Source: Apibacter sp. B3706
GTDB lineage: Bacteria > Bacteroidota > Bacteroidia > Flavobacteriales > Weeksellaceae
DNA length: 64,000 nt
Assembly: GCF_011082725.1 (NCBI RefSeq)
Contig: NZ_CP049715.1
Span: forward strand, 620,001-684,000
Reading direction: 5' to 3'
Shown here: piece by piece, positions 16,254 through 24,247 of the stretch
How the letters are laid out: each line of letters begins with the position of its first letter
Numbering within the stretch: position 1 is the first letter of the stretch
The notes under the pieces: generated by a model
The model's input: only the letters and a program-made list of their open reading frames with translations
Databases searched by the model: none
What the model was told of the DNA's origin: nothing
Position numbers and translations under genes: made by a program

Positions 16254-17642
16254 TTAATCGGGGATTAATTTTCCAGGATTCATAATATTTTTAGGGTCAA
16301 GGGCTTTTTTTATGTTTTTTTGGATTTGCAAATTAGCCTTTGAAAAAACTATAGGCAAGAATGTTTTTTGAAGCAATCCAATGCCATGTTCACCTGAAAT
16401 TGTTCCACCAAGAGAATGGATATACTCAAATAATTCATAAAGCATAGCGTGGATAACCGGATTATTATACGAATTTTTATATTTCGGATGATTGAATCTA
16501 ATGTGTAGATTTCCATCTCCTGCATGACCGTAACAAACTACTTTACATTCATTTTTTTCAGCTAATTGATGAGCAAATTTTATCAAATTAGGTAATTCAG
16601 CTCTTGGTACAACCGTATCTTCTTCAATAGTATACCCGTTTGATTTTACAATTTCAGCAACTTTTCTTCTTAGTTCCCATAAACGGTTTTTATCTGTTTC
16701 ATTGTCGGCAAAGTAAATTTCTTCTGTCGGAAACGATTCAACAACCGCTATGGTTTGTTCAAGTAATGGTAATAATTCTTCTTGAGAATTTCCGTCGAAA
16801 TTTATTAATAGATGAGCTTGTACATTTTCCTGTAAAATAATAGAATTTTCATCTAAATGCAATAAGGTTTGTTCCAAAGCATTTCTTTCCATAAGTTCAA
16901 GTGAACAGGGTAGTAAACCGCTTTTAAAAATTTCCGTTACAGCCTTTGCCGAATCCTCTAAATTGTGGAAAGGAATAAGCAAAGTTATATCGGTTTTGGG
17001 TTTTGTAAGAACTTTTAAAACGGCTTTGGTAACTATACCTAATGTACCTTCACTACCAATAAACAATTGGGTTAAATTATACCCTGTTGAATTTTTTAGC
17101 GTATTAGCACCTGTCCATATAATTTCTCCATTGGGGAGAACTACTTCTAAATTCAATACGGAAACAGAAGTGACTCCGTATTTCACCGCTCGTAATCCTC
17201 CTGCATTGGTAGCAATATTTCCTCCTATATAGGAACTGCCCCAACTCGAAGGATCGGGACCATAAAATAAACCGTGCGGTTCTAAGGCTTGTTGAAGTTG
17301 ATAATTGATAACTCCTGCTTCAACAACAGCCTGGTAGTTCTGAATATCGATTTCAATAATTTTATTAAGTCTTTCCATGGATAAAACAATTCCTCCATGT
17401 ATAGGTAAAGCTCCTCCCATTAGTCCGGTACCCCCGGATCTAGTTGTGATAGGTATCGTCTTTTCATTGCAGAATTTAACTATTTGAGAAATTTCTTCCG
17501 AATTTTCAGGTTTAACAACCAACAAAGGTTTAAAACTTAAATTTTCGGTATGATCATAAGAATAAAATTCAAGACTTTGTTCATCGTAGAAACAATGTTC
17601 AGGTCCTAATAATTCAACAAAAAAATCAATATATTCAGGCAT
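16254..17642 (-). CDS. FAD-linked oxidase, GlcD/D-lactate dehydrogenase family
   Basis: 462 residues from the ATG at 17642; a TTG at 17657 gives a longer frame but sits almost on the promoter element. The FAD-binding type-4 domain is seen in TTRSGGTGLMGGALPIHGGI, DPSSWGSSYIGGNIATNAGG and GSEGTLGIVTKA. The C-terminal substrate cap ends with CYGHAGDGNLHIRFNHP, GGTISGEHGIG and DPKNIMNPGKL. The enzyme oxidises a 2-hydroxy acid (glycolate, D-lactate or D-2-hydroxyglutarate). No GlcE/GlcF partners are present, so D-lactate is a fair guess. It is divergent from the FecCD-type importer. Confidence 0.9.
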   Translation of the reverse strand: MPEYIDFFVELLGPEHCFYDEQSLEFYSYDHTENLSFKPLLVVKPENSEEISQIVKFCNEKTIPITTRSGGTGLMGGALPIHGGIVLSMERLNKIIEIDIQNYQAVVEAGVINYQLQQALEPHGLFYGPDPSSWGSSYIGGNIATNAGGLRAVKYGVTSVSVLNLEVVLPNGEIIWTGANTLKNSTGYNLTQLFIGSEGTLGIVTKAVLKVLTKPKTDITLLIPFHNLEDSAKAVTEIFKSGLLPCSLELMERNALEQTLLHLDENSIILQENVQAHLLINFDGNSQEELLPLLEQTIAVVESFPTEEIYFADNETDKNRLWELRRKVAEIVKSNGYTIEEDTVVPRAELPNLIKFAHQLAEKNECKVVCYGHAGDGNLHIRFNHPKYKNSYNNPVIHAMLYELFEYIHSLGGTISGEHGIGLLQKTFLPIVFSKANLQIQKNIKKALDPKNIMNPGKLIPD

Positions 17643-17659
17643 AAAGTTAAAATTCAATG

Positions 17660-17667
17660 CAAAAATA
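17660..17667 (-). promoter_or_regulatory. -7 element of the FAD oxidase gene
   Basis: Minus-strand TATTTTTG, 17 bases before the ATG at 17642. It rules against the TTG start 2 bases downstream of it. Confidence 0.55.
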
Positions 17668-17722
17668 CTAATTTGATAACAGAATTTACTAGATTATTCA
17701 CTACAAATGGTCGAGTAGTTTT

Positions 17723-17730
17723 TATATTTG
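17723..17730 (+). promoter_or_regulatory. -7 element of the FecCD-type permease gene
   Basis: TATATTTG ends 5 bases before the ATG at 17736. It lies inside the longer frame starting at 17673, so the shorter start is preferred. Confidence 0.5.
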
Positions 17731-17735
17731 TATTT

Positions 17736-18725
17736 ATGTTTTCAAAAAGATTTATACTACTTATAGTTTTACTTTTTTTAAGTTGTATATTCTTATTTCT
17801 TATTAATTTATTGACCGGATTTGAAAATATTTCTTTATACGATCTTTTTTTTACTCAAGAAGAAACTAAAAAGTTAATTATATCGTATCGATTTTACAGG
17901 GCGGTAGCTGTAGTATTAGCAGGGATATCATTACCCGTTAGTGGATTTTTACTTCAAGAACTTTTTAAAAATCCTTTAGCAGAACCTTCCGTCTTAGGAA
18001 TTACATCTGCTTCAGCTTTAGCTGTAGCATTGCTTATTTTTTTAGGTGGAGGACTATTCTTTCTTCAATACCAATGGCTAGAAGGTTGGTTACTTATCAT
18101 AAGTGCTTTTACAGGTGCCTTGCTTACTTCACTCCTATTATTGTTTATATCCAAAGAAATTAAGAATATTTCAACATTTATTATTATTGGTTTTCTTTTA
18201 TCCTCTTTTTGTGGGTCATTAATCAGTACTTTACAATTTTACTCACAATCTGAATCTCTGAAACAATACGTATATTGGTCTTTTGGTTCATTTGAAGGAT
18301 TATCCGGAAATCAAATTTCAGTTTTTACAATTTGCACGATACTGGGACTATTTCCGGCTTTTATGTCGGTAAAAAAATTAATAGGTTATCTCATGGGAGA
18401 GGAGTATGCAAAGGTTTTAGGAGTGAATATGGCGAAGCTTAAAATTAATATTCTGATAGCCGTCTGCTTACTCACGGGAAGTACAACCGCTATGCTTGGA
18501 CCGATTGTATTTGTAGGTATTATTATTCCGCATTTTTGCAGACAAATTTGGAATCCTGCCGCACTTTGGACTCAAATTAATTTAAATATTTTGATAGGCA
18601 GCGTATTTATGTTATTGGTAAGCCTTATTATGAGTTATACGCAATTGCCTGTAAATATACTTTCCTCTTTGATTGGTGTGCCAACAATATTATTTATAAT
18701 TTTAAAAGACAGATTTAAAAATTAA
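17736..18725 (+). CDS. FecCD-family ABC transporter permease (iron complex/cobalamin type)
   Basis: 329 residues from the ATG at 17736. About nine to ten membrane helices carry family landmarks: RFYRAVAVVLAGISLPVSGF, QELFKNPLAEPSVLGITSAS, YWSFGSFEG, GLFPAFMSVKKL, AKVLGVN and MLGPIVFVGIIIPHFCRQIW. It forms the inner-membrane channel for an iron-chelate, heme or corrinoid importer. The ATPase gene follows after 4 bases. No periplasmic binding-protein gene lies on either side. Confidence 0.9.
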   Translation: MFSKRFILLIVLLFLSCIFLFLINLLTGFENISLYDLFFTQEETKKLIISYRFYRAVAVVLAGISLPVSGFLLQELFKNPLAEPSVLGITSASALAVALLIFLGGGLFFLQYQWLEGWLLIISAFTGALLTSLLLLFISKEIKNISTFIIIGFLLSSFCGSLISTLQFYSQSESLKQYVYWSFGSFEGLSGNQISVFTICTILGLFPAFMSVKKLIGYLMGEEYAKVLGVNMAKLKINILIAVCLLTGSTTAMLGPIVFVGIIIPHFCRQIWNPAALWTQINLNILIGSVFMLLVSLIMSYTQLPVNILSSLIGVPTILFIILKDRFKN

Positions 18726-18729
18726 CCCT

Positions 18730-19722
18730 TTGGAAACAAACAGTAATTCTATACTTGAATTTCATAATCTATCCATAGGTTATCAATCGCCGGTTCTCTC
18801 AGGGATGAATGCTACCATGAAAAAGGGAGAAATTATACTTTTGACTGGAAAAAATGGAAGTGGAAAGACTACCTTATTAAAATCCATTTATGGTGAACTT
18901 CCTCTGCTTGAGGGCTCAATAAAAATTAAGGGTAAAAATATTTCTGAAATCTCACCCCTAGAAACAGGAAAATATCTAGCGGTAGTTCTTTCTCAAATCG
19001 CTGTCAGCCCCTCTCTACGGGTTTTTGATTTAGTGGCTTTAGGTAGATATCCTTATAAAAAATGGTATCAGAGTCTTACAAAAAAAGAGATTGAAGCTAT
19101 TGACGATATACTGCACCTGTTGAATCTTAGCCAATATAGAGAATATAATATAACTAAACTTTCGGATGGTAATCTTCAAAAGGTGATGATTGCCAGAGCT
19201 TTAGTTCAAAATTGTCCAATATTAATTTTAGATGAACCTACCTCACATTTAGATATAGCTAATAAATTAGAAATCATGAATGTAATTAAAATGTATGCCC
19301 ACGATCAGGATAAATCTATTTTATTTACTTCTCATGATTTATCCTTAGGCCTTGCTATAGCAGACCGATTATGGTTTATAAAAGATGATTTGTTACATAC
19401 AGGTTTTACAGAAGATGTTGCTAACAGATACAACTTATATGATTATTTTGTAAACGATGCGATACGTTTTGATTATCAAGCCAATGAATATAATTTTTTC
19501 AATTCTCATACTTCTAAAACAGTACGAGTAATTTCCAATTCTCAATCTGCATACTGGTTAAAAAAAGCTTTGGTAAAAAATAATTTTGTTATTTCCGATC
19601 AAGCATCCATTCAGATTTTAGAAAAAGATTCCGTATTTTATCTTCTTGATAAGAATCAAAATGAATATAGTTTTATATCCATAGAAACACTTATCAATTT
19701 CTTGAGATTAAAAAATAGTTAA
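18730..19722 (+). CDS. ABC transporter ATP-binding protein (FecE-like) with C-terminal extension
   Basis: 330 residues, starting at a TTG 4 bases after the permease stop; the first in-frame ATG lies too deep in the ATPase fold. Walker A is GKNGSGKTTLL, the signature is ITKLSDGNLQKVMIARAL (LSDGN in place of LSGGQ), Walker B is ILILDEPTSHLD, and the switch His is in FTSHDLSLG. About 90 residues follow the ATPase domain (FDYQANEYNFF to LINFLRLKNS) with no match I recognise; FecE/BtuD proteins are normally about 255 residues. It powers the FecCD-type permease. Confidence 0.88.
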   Translation: METNSNSILEFHNLSIGYQSPVLSGMNATMKKGEIILLTGKNGSGKTTLLKSIYGELPLLEGSIKIKGKNISEISPLETGKYLAVVLSQIAVSPSLRVFDLVALGRYPYKKWYQSLTKKEIEAIDDILHLLNLSQYREYNITKLSDGNLQKVMIARALVQNCPILILDEPTSHLDIANKLEIMNVIKMYAHDQDKSILFTSHDLSLGLAIADRLWFIKDDLLHTGFTEDVANRYNLYDYFVNDAIRFDYQANEYNFFNSHTSKTVRVISNSQSAYWLKKALVKNNFVISDQASIQILEKDSVFYLLDKNQNEYSFISIETLINFLRLKNS

Positions 19723-19731
19723 TCATTTAAT

Positions 19732-21267
19732 TTAATTAACTACGTAATAGGATAAAAATAAAGCAATGGCTGTAGCTGAAATTACACCGATTAAACCCGG
19801 TATCATAAAACTGTGATTAAGAATATATTTTCCGATATGGGTTGTTCCTGTTCTATCAAAATTTATGGTCGCTAAATCCGATGGATAAAAAGCAAAAAAG
19901 AAGTAAGCATAAGATGCAGGGATACATCCGATTAAAATGGATACAGGTATATGTAGCATAAATCCAATGGGCATCATAACTAATATTGTGGCTGCTTGAC
20001 TTTTTAAAAACATAGACACACAGAACATGGCTATGGCAAATGTCCAGGGACGTTCTTTCACCATATCACTTATTAAAGATAATAAGTAGGATTCATTATT
20101 TTTTATTACGGTTTCACTCATCCAAGCTATTCCAAAAATCATAATTACAGCAATCATTCCCGCATTAAAAACCTTAGTATCCGATATAGATTTAGCTTTA
20201 ACTCCGGTTATTAAGACAATAATAGCACCAACTCCTAACATGATAAATTGCAATACGCTGGTCATTGGAATGGTTTTACCGTTATTTTTTGGTAAAATTG
20301 AATCCGGGAATAAAGCAATTAAGATGATAAATAGGATGCCAATAAAGAATAAGCTTAGTGATATTTTAGCATCTTTTGAAGGTTTAGTACTTTCAGATCT
20401 TTCTAAATCGCCTACTATATAGGCTTTCATATCAGGATCTTCCATTTTCTTTAAAAATGCAGGATCTTTATCGAGATCTTTTCCTCTGTTTAAACTCCAA
20501 GTTGCAGCTAACATCACCCCTAAAAAACAAGAAGGAGCGGTAACTAATAAAATGTCAATTAAGTTTATGGTAACTCCGGCTTTATAGGCTACACCGATCA
20601 TAGCTGCTGTTGCTGCTGCTATAGGACTGGCTGTAATTCCCATTTGACTGGCTATCGAAGCTACCGCCATAGGTCGTTCGGGTCTAATTTTTTGTTTAAA
20701 AGACACATCGTAAATAACCGGTAATAATGGATATACAGCATGACCGGTTCCTACAAGCATGGTTAAAAAGAAAGTGGATAAAGGAGCTAAATAGACAATA
20801 TATTTTGGATTTTTACGTAAAATTCTTTCCGCAAAACTCACCAACATACCGAGTGCACCGGTGGCCTCTAAGGTTGAGGAAGCAGTAACTACGGCAAGTA
20901 TTATAAGCATTACATCAATGGGAGGTAATCCGGGAGAATCCCTGAATAATAAAACTAATATGGCCACTCCAAATCCCCCTAATAAACCTAAGGAAACTCC
21001 TCCTTTTTTTATACCAAAATAAATAACGATTAATAATAACCCTAGTTGTGTGATAAATTTTAAAGGTGCGTTATTTTCATTGGTTGCATTCGAATTAGAA
21101 ATGGTTTCTTTTTTAGTTTCCTCTGATTTTATTTTATTAGAATTCGAAGAAGCTTTTTGATTTACCTGAGTTGTTGAGGCAGTTGCAAGTAAACTTACAT
21201 TCTGAGATTTAATAAATATTGGCGTGAATAAGATGAAAGTTAACAATATAATATAAATGTTTTTCAT
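19732..21267 (-). CDS. Dcu-type C4-dicarboxylate transporter with signal-peptide-like extension
   Basis: 511 residues. From about residue 75 on it is a DcuA/DcuB-type carrier: GIKKGGVSLGLLGGFG, ILAVVTASSTLEATGALGML, VGTGHAVYPLLPVIYDVS, RPERPMAVASIASQMGITAS and PIAAATAAMIG. Such carriers exchange fumarate, aspartate or malate for succinate in anaerobic fumarate respiration. The first about 75 residues are unusual: a secretory signal-like helix (KNIYIILLTFILFTPIFIKSQ) and a Ser/Thr/Asn/Lys-rich linker. The gene has a clear Shine-Dalgarno sequence, rare here. It is convergent with the ABC genes, with no obvious TAnnTTTG upstream. Confidence 0.88.
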   Translation of the reverse strand: MKNIYIILLTFILFTPIFIKSQNVSLLATASTTQVNQKASSNSNKIKSEETKKETISNSNATNENNAPLKFITQLGLLLIVIYFGIKKGGVSLGLLGGFGVAILVLLFRDSPGLPPIDVMLIILAVVTASSTLEATGALGMLVSFAERILRKNPKYIVYLAPLSTFFLTMLVGTGHAVYPLLPVIYDVSFKQKIRPERPMAVASIASQMGITASPIAAATAAMIGVAYKAGVTINLIDILLVTAPSCFLGVMLAATWSLNRGKDLDKDPAFLKKMEDPDMKAYIVGDLERSESTKPSKDAKISLSLFFIGILFIILIALFPDSILPKNNGKTIPMTSVLQFIMLGVGAIIVLITGVKAKSISDTKVFNAGMIAVIMIFGIAWMSETVIKNNESYLLSLISDMVKERPWTFAIAMFCVSMFLKSQAATILVMMPIGFMLHIPVSILIGCIPASYAYFFFAFYPSDLATINFDRTGTTHIGKYILNHSFMIPGLIGVISATAIALFLSYYVVN

Positions 21268-21271
21268 ATAA

Positions 21272-21277
21272 CTCCTT
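21272..21277 (-). promoter_or_regulatory. strong Shine-Dalgarno site of the dicarboxylate transporter gene
   Basis: Minus-strand AAGGAG, 4 bases before the ATG. Other genes in the window mostly lack such a site. Confidence 0.6.
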
Positions 21278-21446
21278 TTTCAAGGATAAAACTAGATAAT
21301 TTATCATTTTTTATTTATATGATTTTTAACATGTATATATATAATATAATCTAACATGCTGATAATGTGATCGAAAAGTAAAAAGTTAACTACTAATTTA
21401 TTTTAATTATAAATAAGTTAATGATTAGTTAAAATAATAAACCTAA

Positions 21447-22622
21447 TTATAATTGACTGACAGCATCTGATAATTGTTTTAAAGCAACTTCAAGTACAGA
21501 TCGAGGACATCCGACGTTCATCCTCATAAATCCTGTACCTTCCTTACCAAACATAGCTCCATCATTTAATGCTAAACGAGCTTTCTCTATAAAAAACCAA
21601 TTCAATTCTTTTTGAGATAATTTTAATTCTCTGCAATCCAGCCATATAAGAAAAGATGCTTCCGGTATGATTACTTTGATTTTAGAACAGTTTGATTTTA
21701 GGAATTGGTCTACATATTTAGTATTTTCTTCAATATACCTTTTTAATTGATTCATCCATTCTTCCCCTTTTTCATACGCAATTTGTATGGCCAGATAGGC
21801 AAATATACTTCCTTGATTCAATTCATTGCTAACCAAATATTTATGATAACGCTCTCTTAAATTTTTGTTTTTAATAATGGAGTAGGAGGTAACCAAACCG
21901 GCTATATTGAACGTTTTTGAAGGGGCACTTAGGGTGATGCTGTTTAGTTCTGCTTCTTCTGAAACTGTTGCAAAAGGAACATGCTTATTTCCAAATAGAA
22001 CTAAGTCAGAGTGTATCTCATCCGAGATAACCAGAACTTTATTTTTATAGCAAATTTCAGCAAGTTTTTTCAATTCATTTCGACTCCAAACTCTGCCTCC
22101 GGGATTGTGGGGATTTGAGAGTAATAAAATTTTACATTTGGTAGTCATTAATTTTTCCAAACCCTCAAAATCCATTCTGTATTGATCTCCTTCTAAAAGT
22201 AAGGGGTTGGTTACCACTTCTCTGTCATGTAATTGGGTTATAATGCGAAAAGGATGATAAACGGGCGGTTGAATTATAATTTGGTCTCCTTTTTCTGAAA
22301 AGACATCTATAGCAAAAGCAATTCCTTTGACTACTCCGGGTAAATAACTAATTTCTTCTTTGCTTACTTTCCATTGATGTTGTTTCCATTGCCAATTACA
22401 GATTGATTGATAGTATTCATTGGAAACATAAGGATATCCAAAAATTCCGTTCTTTGACCTTTCAACCATAGCATCAACAAGTTCCTTTGGAGATTGAAAA
22501 TCCATATCTGCAACCCAAAGAGGGATAAGATCATCTCTTCCAAATCTTTCTTTAAGTACTCCAAATTTAAGTGAATCTGTATTTTTTCTATCTATGATTT
22601 GATCAAAATTATAATTGCCCAT
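21447..22622 (-). CDS. PatB/MalY-type PLP aminotransferase, probable cystathionine beta-lyase
   Basis: 391 residues from the ATG at 22622; a TTG seven codons earlier coincides with the promoter element and is rejected. Class I/II aminotransferase fold with PatB/MalY landmarks: LIPLWVADMDFQSPKE, GIFGYPYVSNEYY, PPVYHPF, LLLSNPHNPGGRVW, VISDEIHSDL, the PLP lysine in LSAPSKTFNIAGL, and FMRMNVGCPRS. It would cleave cystathionine or cysteine to a thiol, pyruvate and ammonia in methionine synthesis or sulfur turnover. It is a single gene. Confidence 0.9.
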   Translation of the reverse strand: MGNYNFDQIIDRKNTDSLKFGVLKERFGRDDLIPLWVADMDFQSPKELVDAMVERSKNGIFGYPYVSNEYYQSICNWQWKQHQWKVSKEEISYLPGVVKGIAFAIDVFSEKGDQIIIQPPVYHPFRIITQLHDREVVTNPLLLEGDQYRMDFEGLEKLMTTKCKILLLSNPHNPGGRVWSRNELKKLAEICYKNKVLVISDEIHSDLVLFGNKHVPFATVSEEAELNSITLSAPSKTFNIAGLVTSYSIIKNKNLRERYHKYLVSNELNQGSIFAYLAIQIAYEKGEEWMNQLKRYIEENTKYVDQFLKSNCSKIKVIIPEASFLIWLDCRELKLSQKELNWFFIEKARLALNDGAMFGKEGTGFMRMNVGCPRSVLEVALKQLSDAVSQL

Positions 22623-22640
22623 TTCCGAATAATATTTACA

Positions 22641-22648
22641 CAAAAATA
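22641..22648 (-). promoter_or_regulatory. -7 element of the PatB-like gene
   Basis: Minus-strand TATTTTTG, 18 bases before the ATG at 22622; overlaps the rejected TTG start. Confidence 0.55.
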
Positions 22649-22776
22649 TGAGTTTTATTTAAATGAATGAGGTGATTTTTTATATAAAATTTTATATTAC
22701 TGTTTTGTTATTCAGAACAATAAAATAGTTTTATATAATTTTTAGTTTACCTTTACAAGTGTTAATTTTAAAAATT

Positions 22777-23199
22777 ATGAAATTAAGGTATTTATTTATT
22801 TTTGTTATTATACTACTGAATGGTAGTCTTTTTTTTACTAATCCGGACAAAGAAATGCACCAAGCATTTATTAAAGATAAATTAACGTCCATTATCGATC
22901 AGAAAATGGGGGATGAACTAAATGAAAACAAAGATCCTAATCTTAAATTTCTAGCTGAATTTAGTAAGAATATTATTCCCGTTATCAGTGATAAGATCGT
23001 TACTTACATGATGGATACTCATATACGAAGAGAAAATTATTATCTGTTTTCTACCATTCAAATCTTATATCATGATCAATGGAAAACTATTGGATTAGGT
23101 ATATTCGATAAAATATTCTTATTTCCTAAAGTAGAGGAAGAAATACAAAAAGTTGATTTTAAGAAAGAATTTAATAAACTATTGCAAAATAATCCTTAA
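22777..23199 (+). CDS. DUF4359-like small exported or membrane-anchored protein
   Basis: 140 residues from the ATG at 22777; a GTG six codons upstream extends the frame but shortens the leader. The N-terminal hydrophobic helix (LRYLFIFVIILLNGSLFF) is followed by TNPDKEMHQAFIKDKLTSII, which recalls DUF4359 proteins. The rest is mixed, with DQWKTIGLGIFDKIF. It probably faces the periplasm. Function unknown. TACCTTTA, one base off the -7 consensus, lies upstream. Confidence 0.65.
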   Translation: MKLRYLFIFVIILLNGSLFFTNPDKEMHQAFIKDKLTSIIDQKMGDELNENKDPNLKFLAEFSKNIIPVISDKIVTYMMDTHIRRENYYLFSTIQILYHDQWKTIGLGIFDKIFLFPKVEEEIQKVDFKKEFNKLLQNNP

Positions 23200-23246
23200 T
23201 ATCAATATAATCTTAAATAGTTTAAGAGAAAAACTTAATATAGAAG

Positions 23247-23324
23247 CTATTTTTTATTATTCAATATAGCAAAAAGAATTATCCCCGAAATTGCAAAAAT
23301 ACATATACCGATAACAACTATCAT
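23247..23324 (-). CDS. candidate 25-residue membrane microprotein
   Basis: An ATG at 23324 opens a 25-codon frame: MIVVIGICIFAISGIILFAI then LNNKK and TAG. It is one hydrophobic helix with a positively charged C-terminus, the usual form of bacterial single-helix microproteins. It starts 38 bases downstream of the surE stop on the same strand, so it could be read from the surE transcript. No ribosome-binding site or similarity supports it; chance is possible in AT-rich DNA. Confidence 0.35.
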   Translation of the reverse strand: MIVVIGICIFAISGIILFAILNNKK

Positions 23325-23362
23325 TTGAAATATTTCTTTTTTAAAGTTGATTTAAAATTATG

Positions 23363-24139
23363 TTATTTTATTTCAAAATTCCATTGTTTAATTTTTTCCA
23401 TAAAATGGTAAGCTGTTAAATCAAATTGAACGGGAACTATACTTATAAAATTATTATCTAATGCCCATTCGTCCGTGTCATCTCCCTTATCTGAATTGCA
23501 CCAATTACCTGTCATCCAATAATAAGTTTTGCCTTTAGGATCAATCCGACGGTCAAACTCTTCGTCCCAATGAGCATTTGCCTGTCTGCAAATTTTAATT
23601 CCTTTAATATCTTTTTCTTCGGCTTTAGGAATATTTACGTTGAGAACGACCCCTTCCGGTAATCCATACTTTAAAATATTTTCACATATAGATTTTATAT
23701 GTTTTCTGGCTGCTTTGAAATTTGCAGTATAAGAAAAATCGCATAGAGAAAAACCAACGGAAGGAATTCCTTCAATACCTCCCTCAATGGCAGCAGACAT
23801 CGTTCCGGAGTAAATTACATTAATTGAGGAATTGGAACCGTGATTAATTCCGGAGACACAGATGTCCGGTTTTCGAGGTAATAATTGATCAATGGCTAAT
23901 TTCACACAATCTACAGGAGTACCGCTACAAGCCCATTCTCTGCGGGTATCATTTTCAATATACATTTTTTCTGCACGAATAGTGGAATGAATGGTTACTG
24001 CATGTCCCATTCCACTTTGAGGCTTATCCGGAGCAACAACATATACTTCACCGATTTCATTCATAATATCAATCAACTCACGTATTCCCGGAGCATTGAT
24101 TCCGTCGTCATTGGTAACTAAGATTAAAGGCTTTTCCAT
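23363..24139 (-). CDS. surE: 5'/3'-nucleotidase SurE
   Basis: 258 residues. The acidic metal site is in LVTNDDGINAPGI (Asp10 and Asp11); other SurE landmarks are VVAPDKPQSGMGHAVT, CSGTPVDCVKLAIDQLL, VSGINHGSNSSINVIYSGTM and SAAIEGGIEGIPSVGFSL. It removes phosphate from nucleoside monophosphates in the cytoplasm and is linked to stationary-phase survival. It is divergent from the tail-specific protease, with a -7 element at 24169-24176. Confidence 0.94.
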   Translation of the reverse strand: MEKPLILVTNDDGINAPGIRELIDIMNEIGEVYVVAPDKPQSGMGHAVTIHSTIRAEKMYIENDTRREWACSGTPVDCVKLAIDQLLPRKPDICVSGINHGSNSSINVIYSGTMSAAIEGGIEGIPSVGFSLCDFSYTANFKAARKHIKSICENILKYGLPEGVVLNVNIPKAEEKDIKGIKICRQANAHWDEEFDRRIDPKGKTYYWMTGNWCNSDKGDDTDEWALDNNFISIVPVQFDLTAYHFMEKIKQWNFEIK

Positions 24140-24168
24140 AGGATTTCAATGAAATTTAAAATTTATAA

Positions 24169-24176
24169 CAAAACTA
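24169..24176 (-). promoter_or_regulatory. -7 element of surE
   Basis: Minus-strand TAGTTTTG, 29 bases before the surE ATG. Confidence 0.5.
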
Positions 24177-24200
24177 AGATTTTTCCTTGTAAAAATATAG

Positions 24201-24208
24201 TATCTTTG
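24201..24208 (+). promoter_or_regulatory. -7 element of the tail-specific protease gene
   Basis: TATCTTTG, 39 bases before the ATG at 24248. It lies inside the longer frame from 24149, arguing for the shorter start. Confidence 0.55.
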
Positions 24209-24247
24209 AATTTATTTTTTAAAATTACAAATAATATACGTAAACCG

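Noticed and set aside
17673-17735. Longer start for the FecCD-type permease (21 extra residues)
   Set aside because: The extension contains the TATATTTG element and adds a non-hydrophobic segment before the first helix; the ATG at 17736 fits better.
21380-21400. CRP/FNR-like half site (TGTGATCG) upstream of the dicarboxylate transporter
   Set aside because: Only one half is present, with no matching second half.
22623-22643. TTG start for the PatB-like lyase
   Set aside because: Its first codon overlaps the -7 element; the ATG at 22622 matches the family start.
24149-24247. Longer start for the tail-specific protease (33 extra residues)
   Set aside because: The extension carries the promoter element and would place the signal peptide internally.
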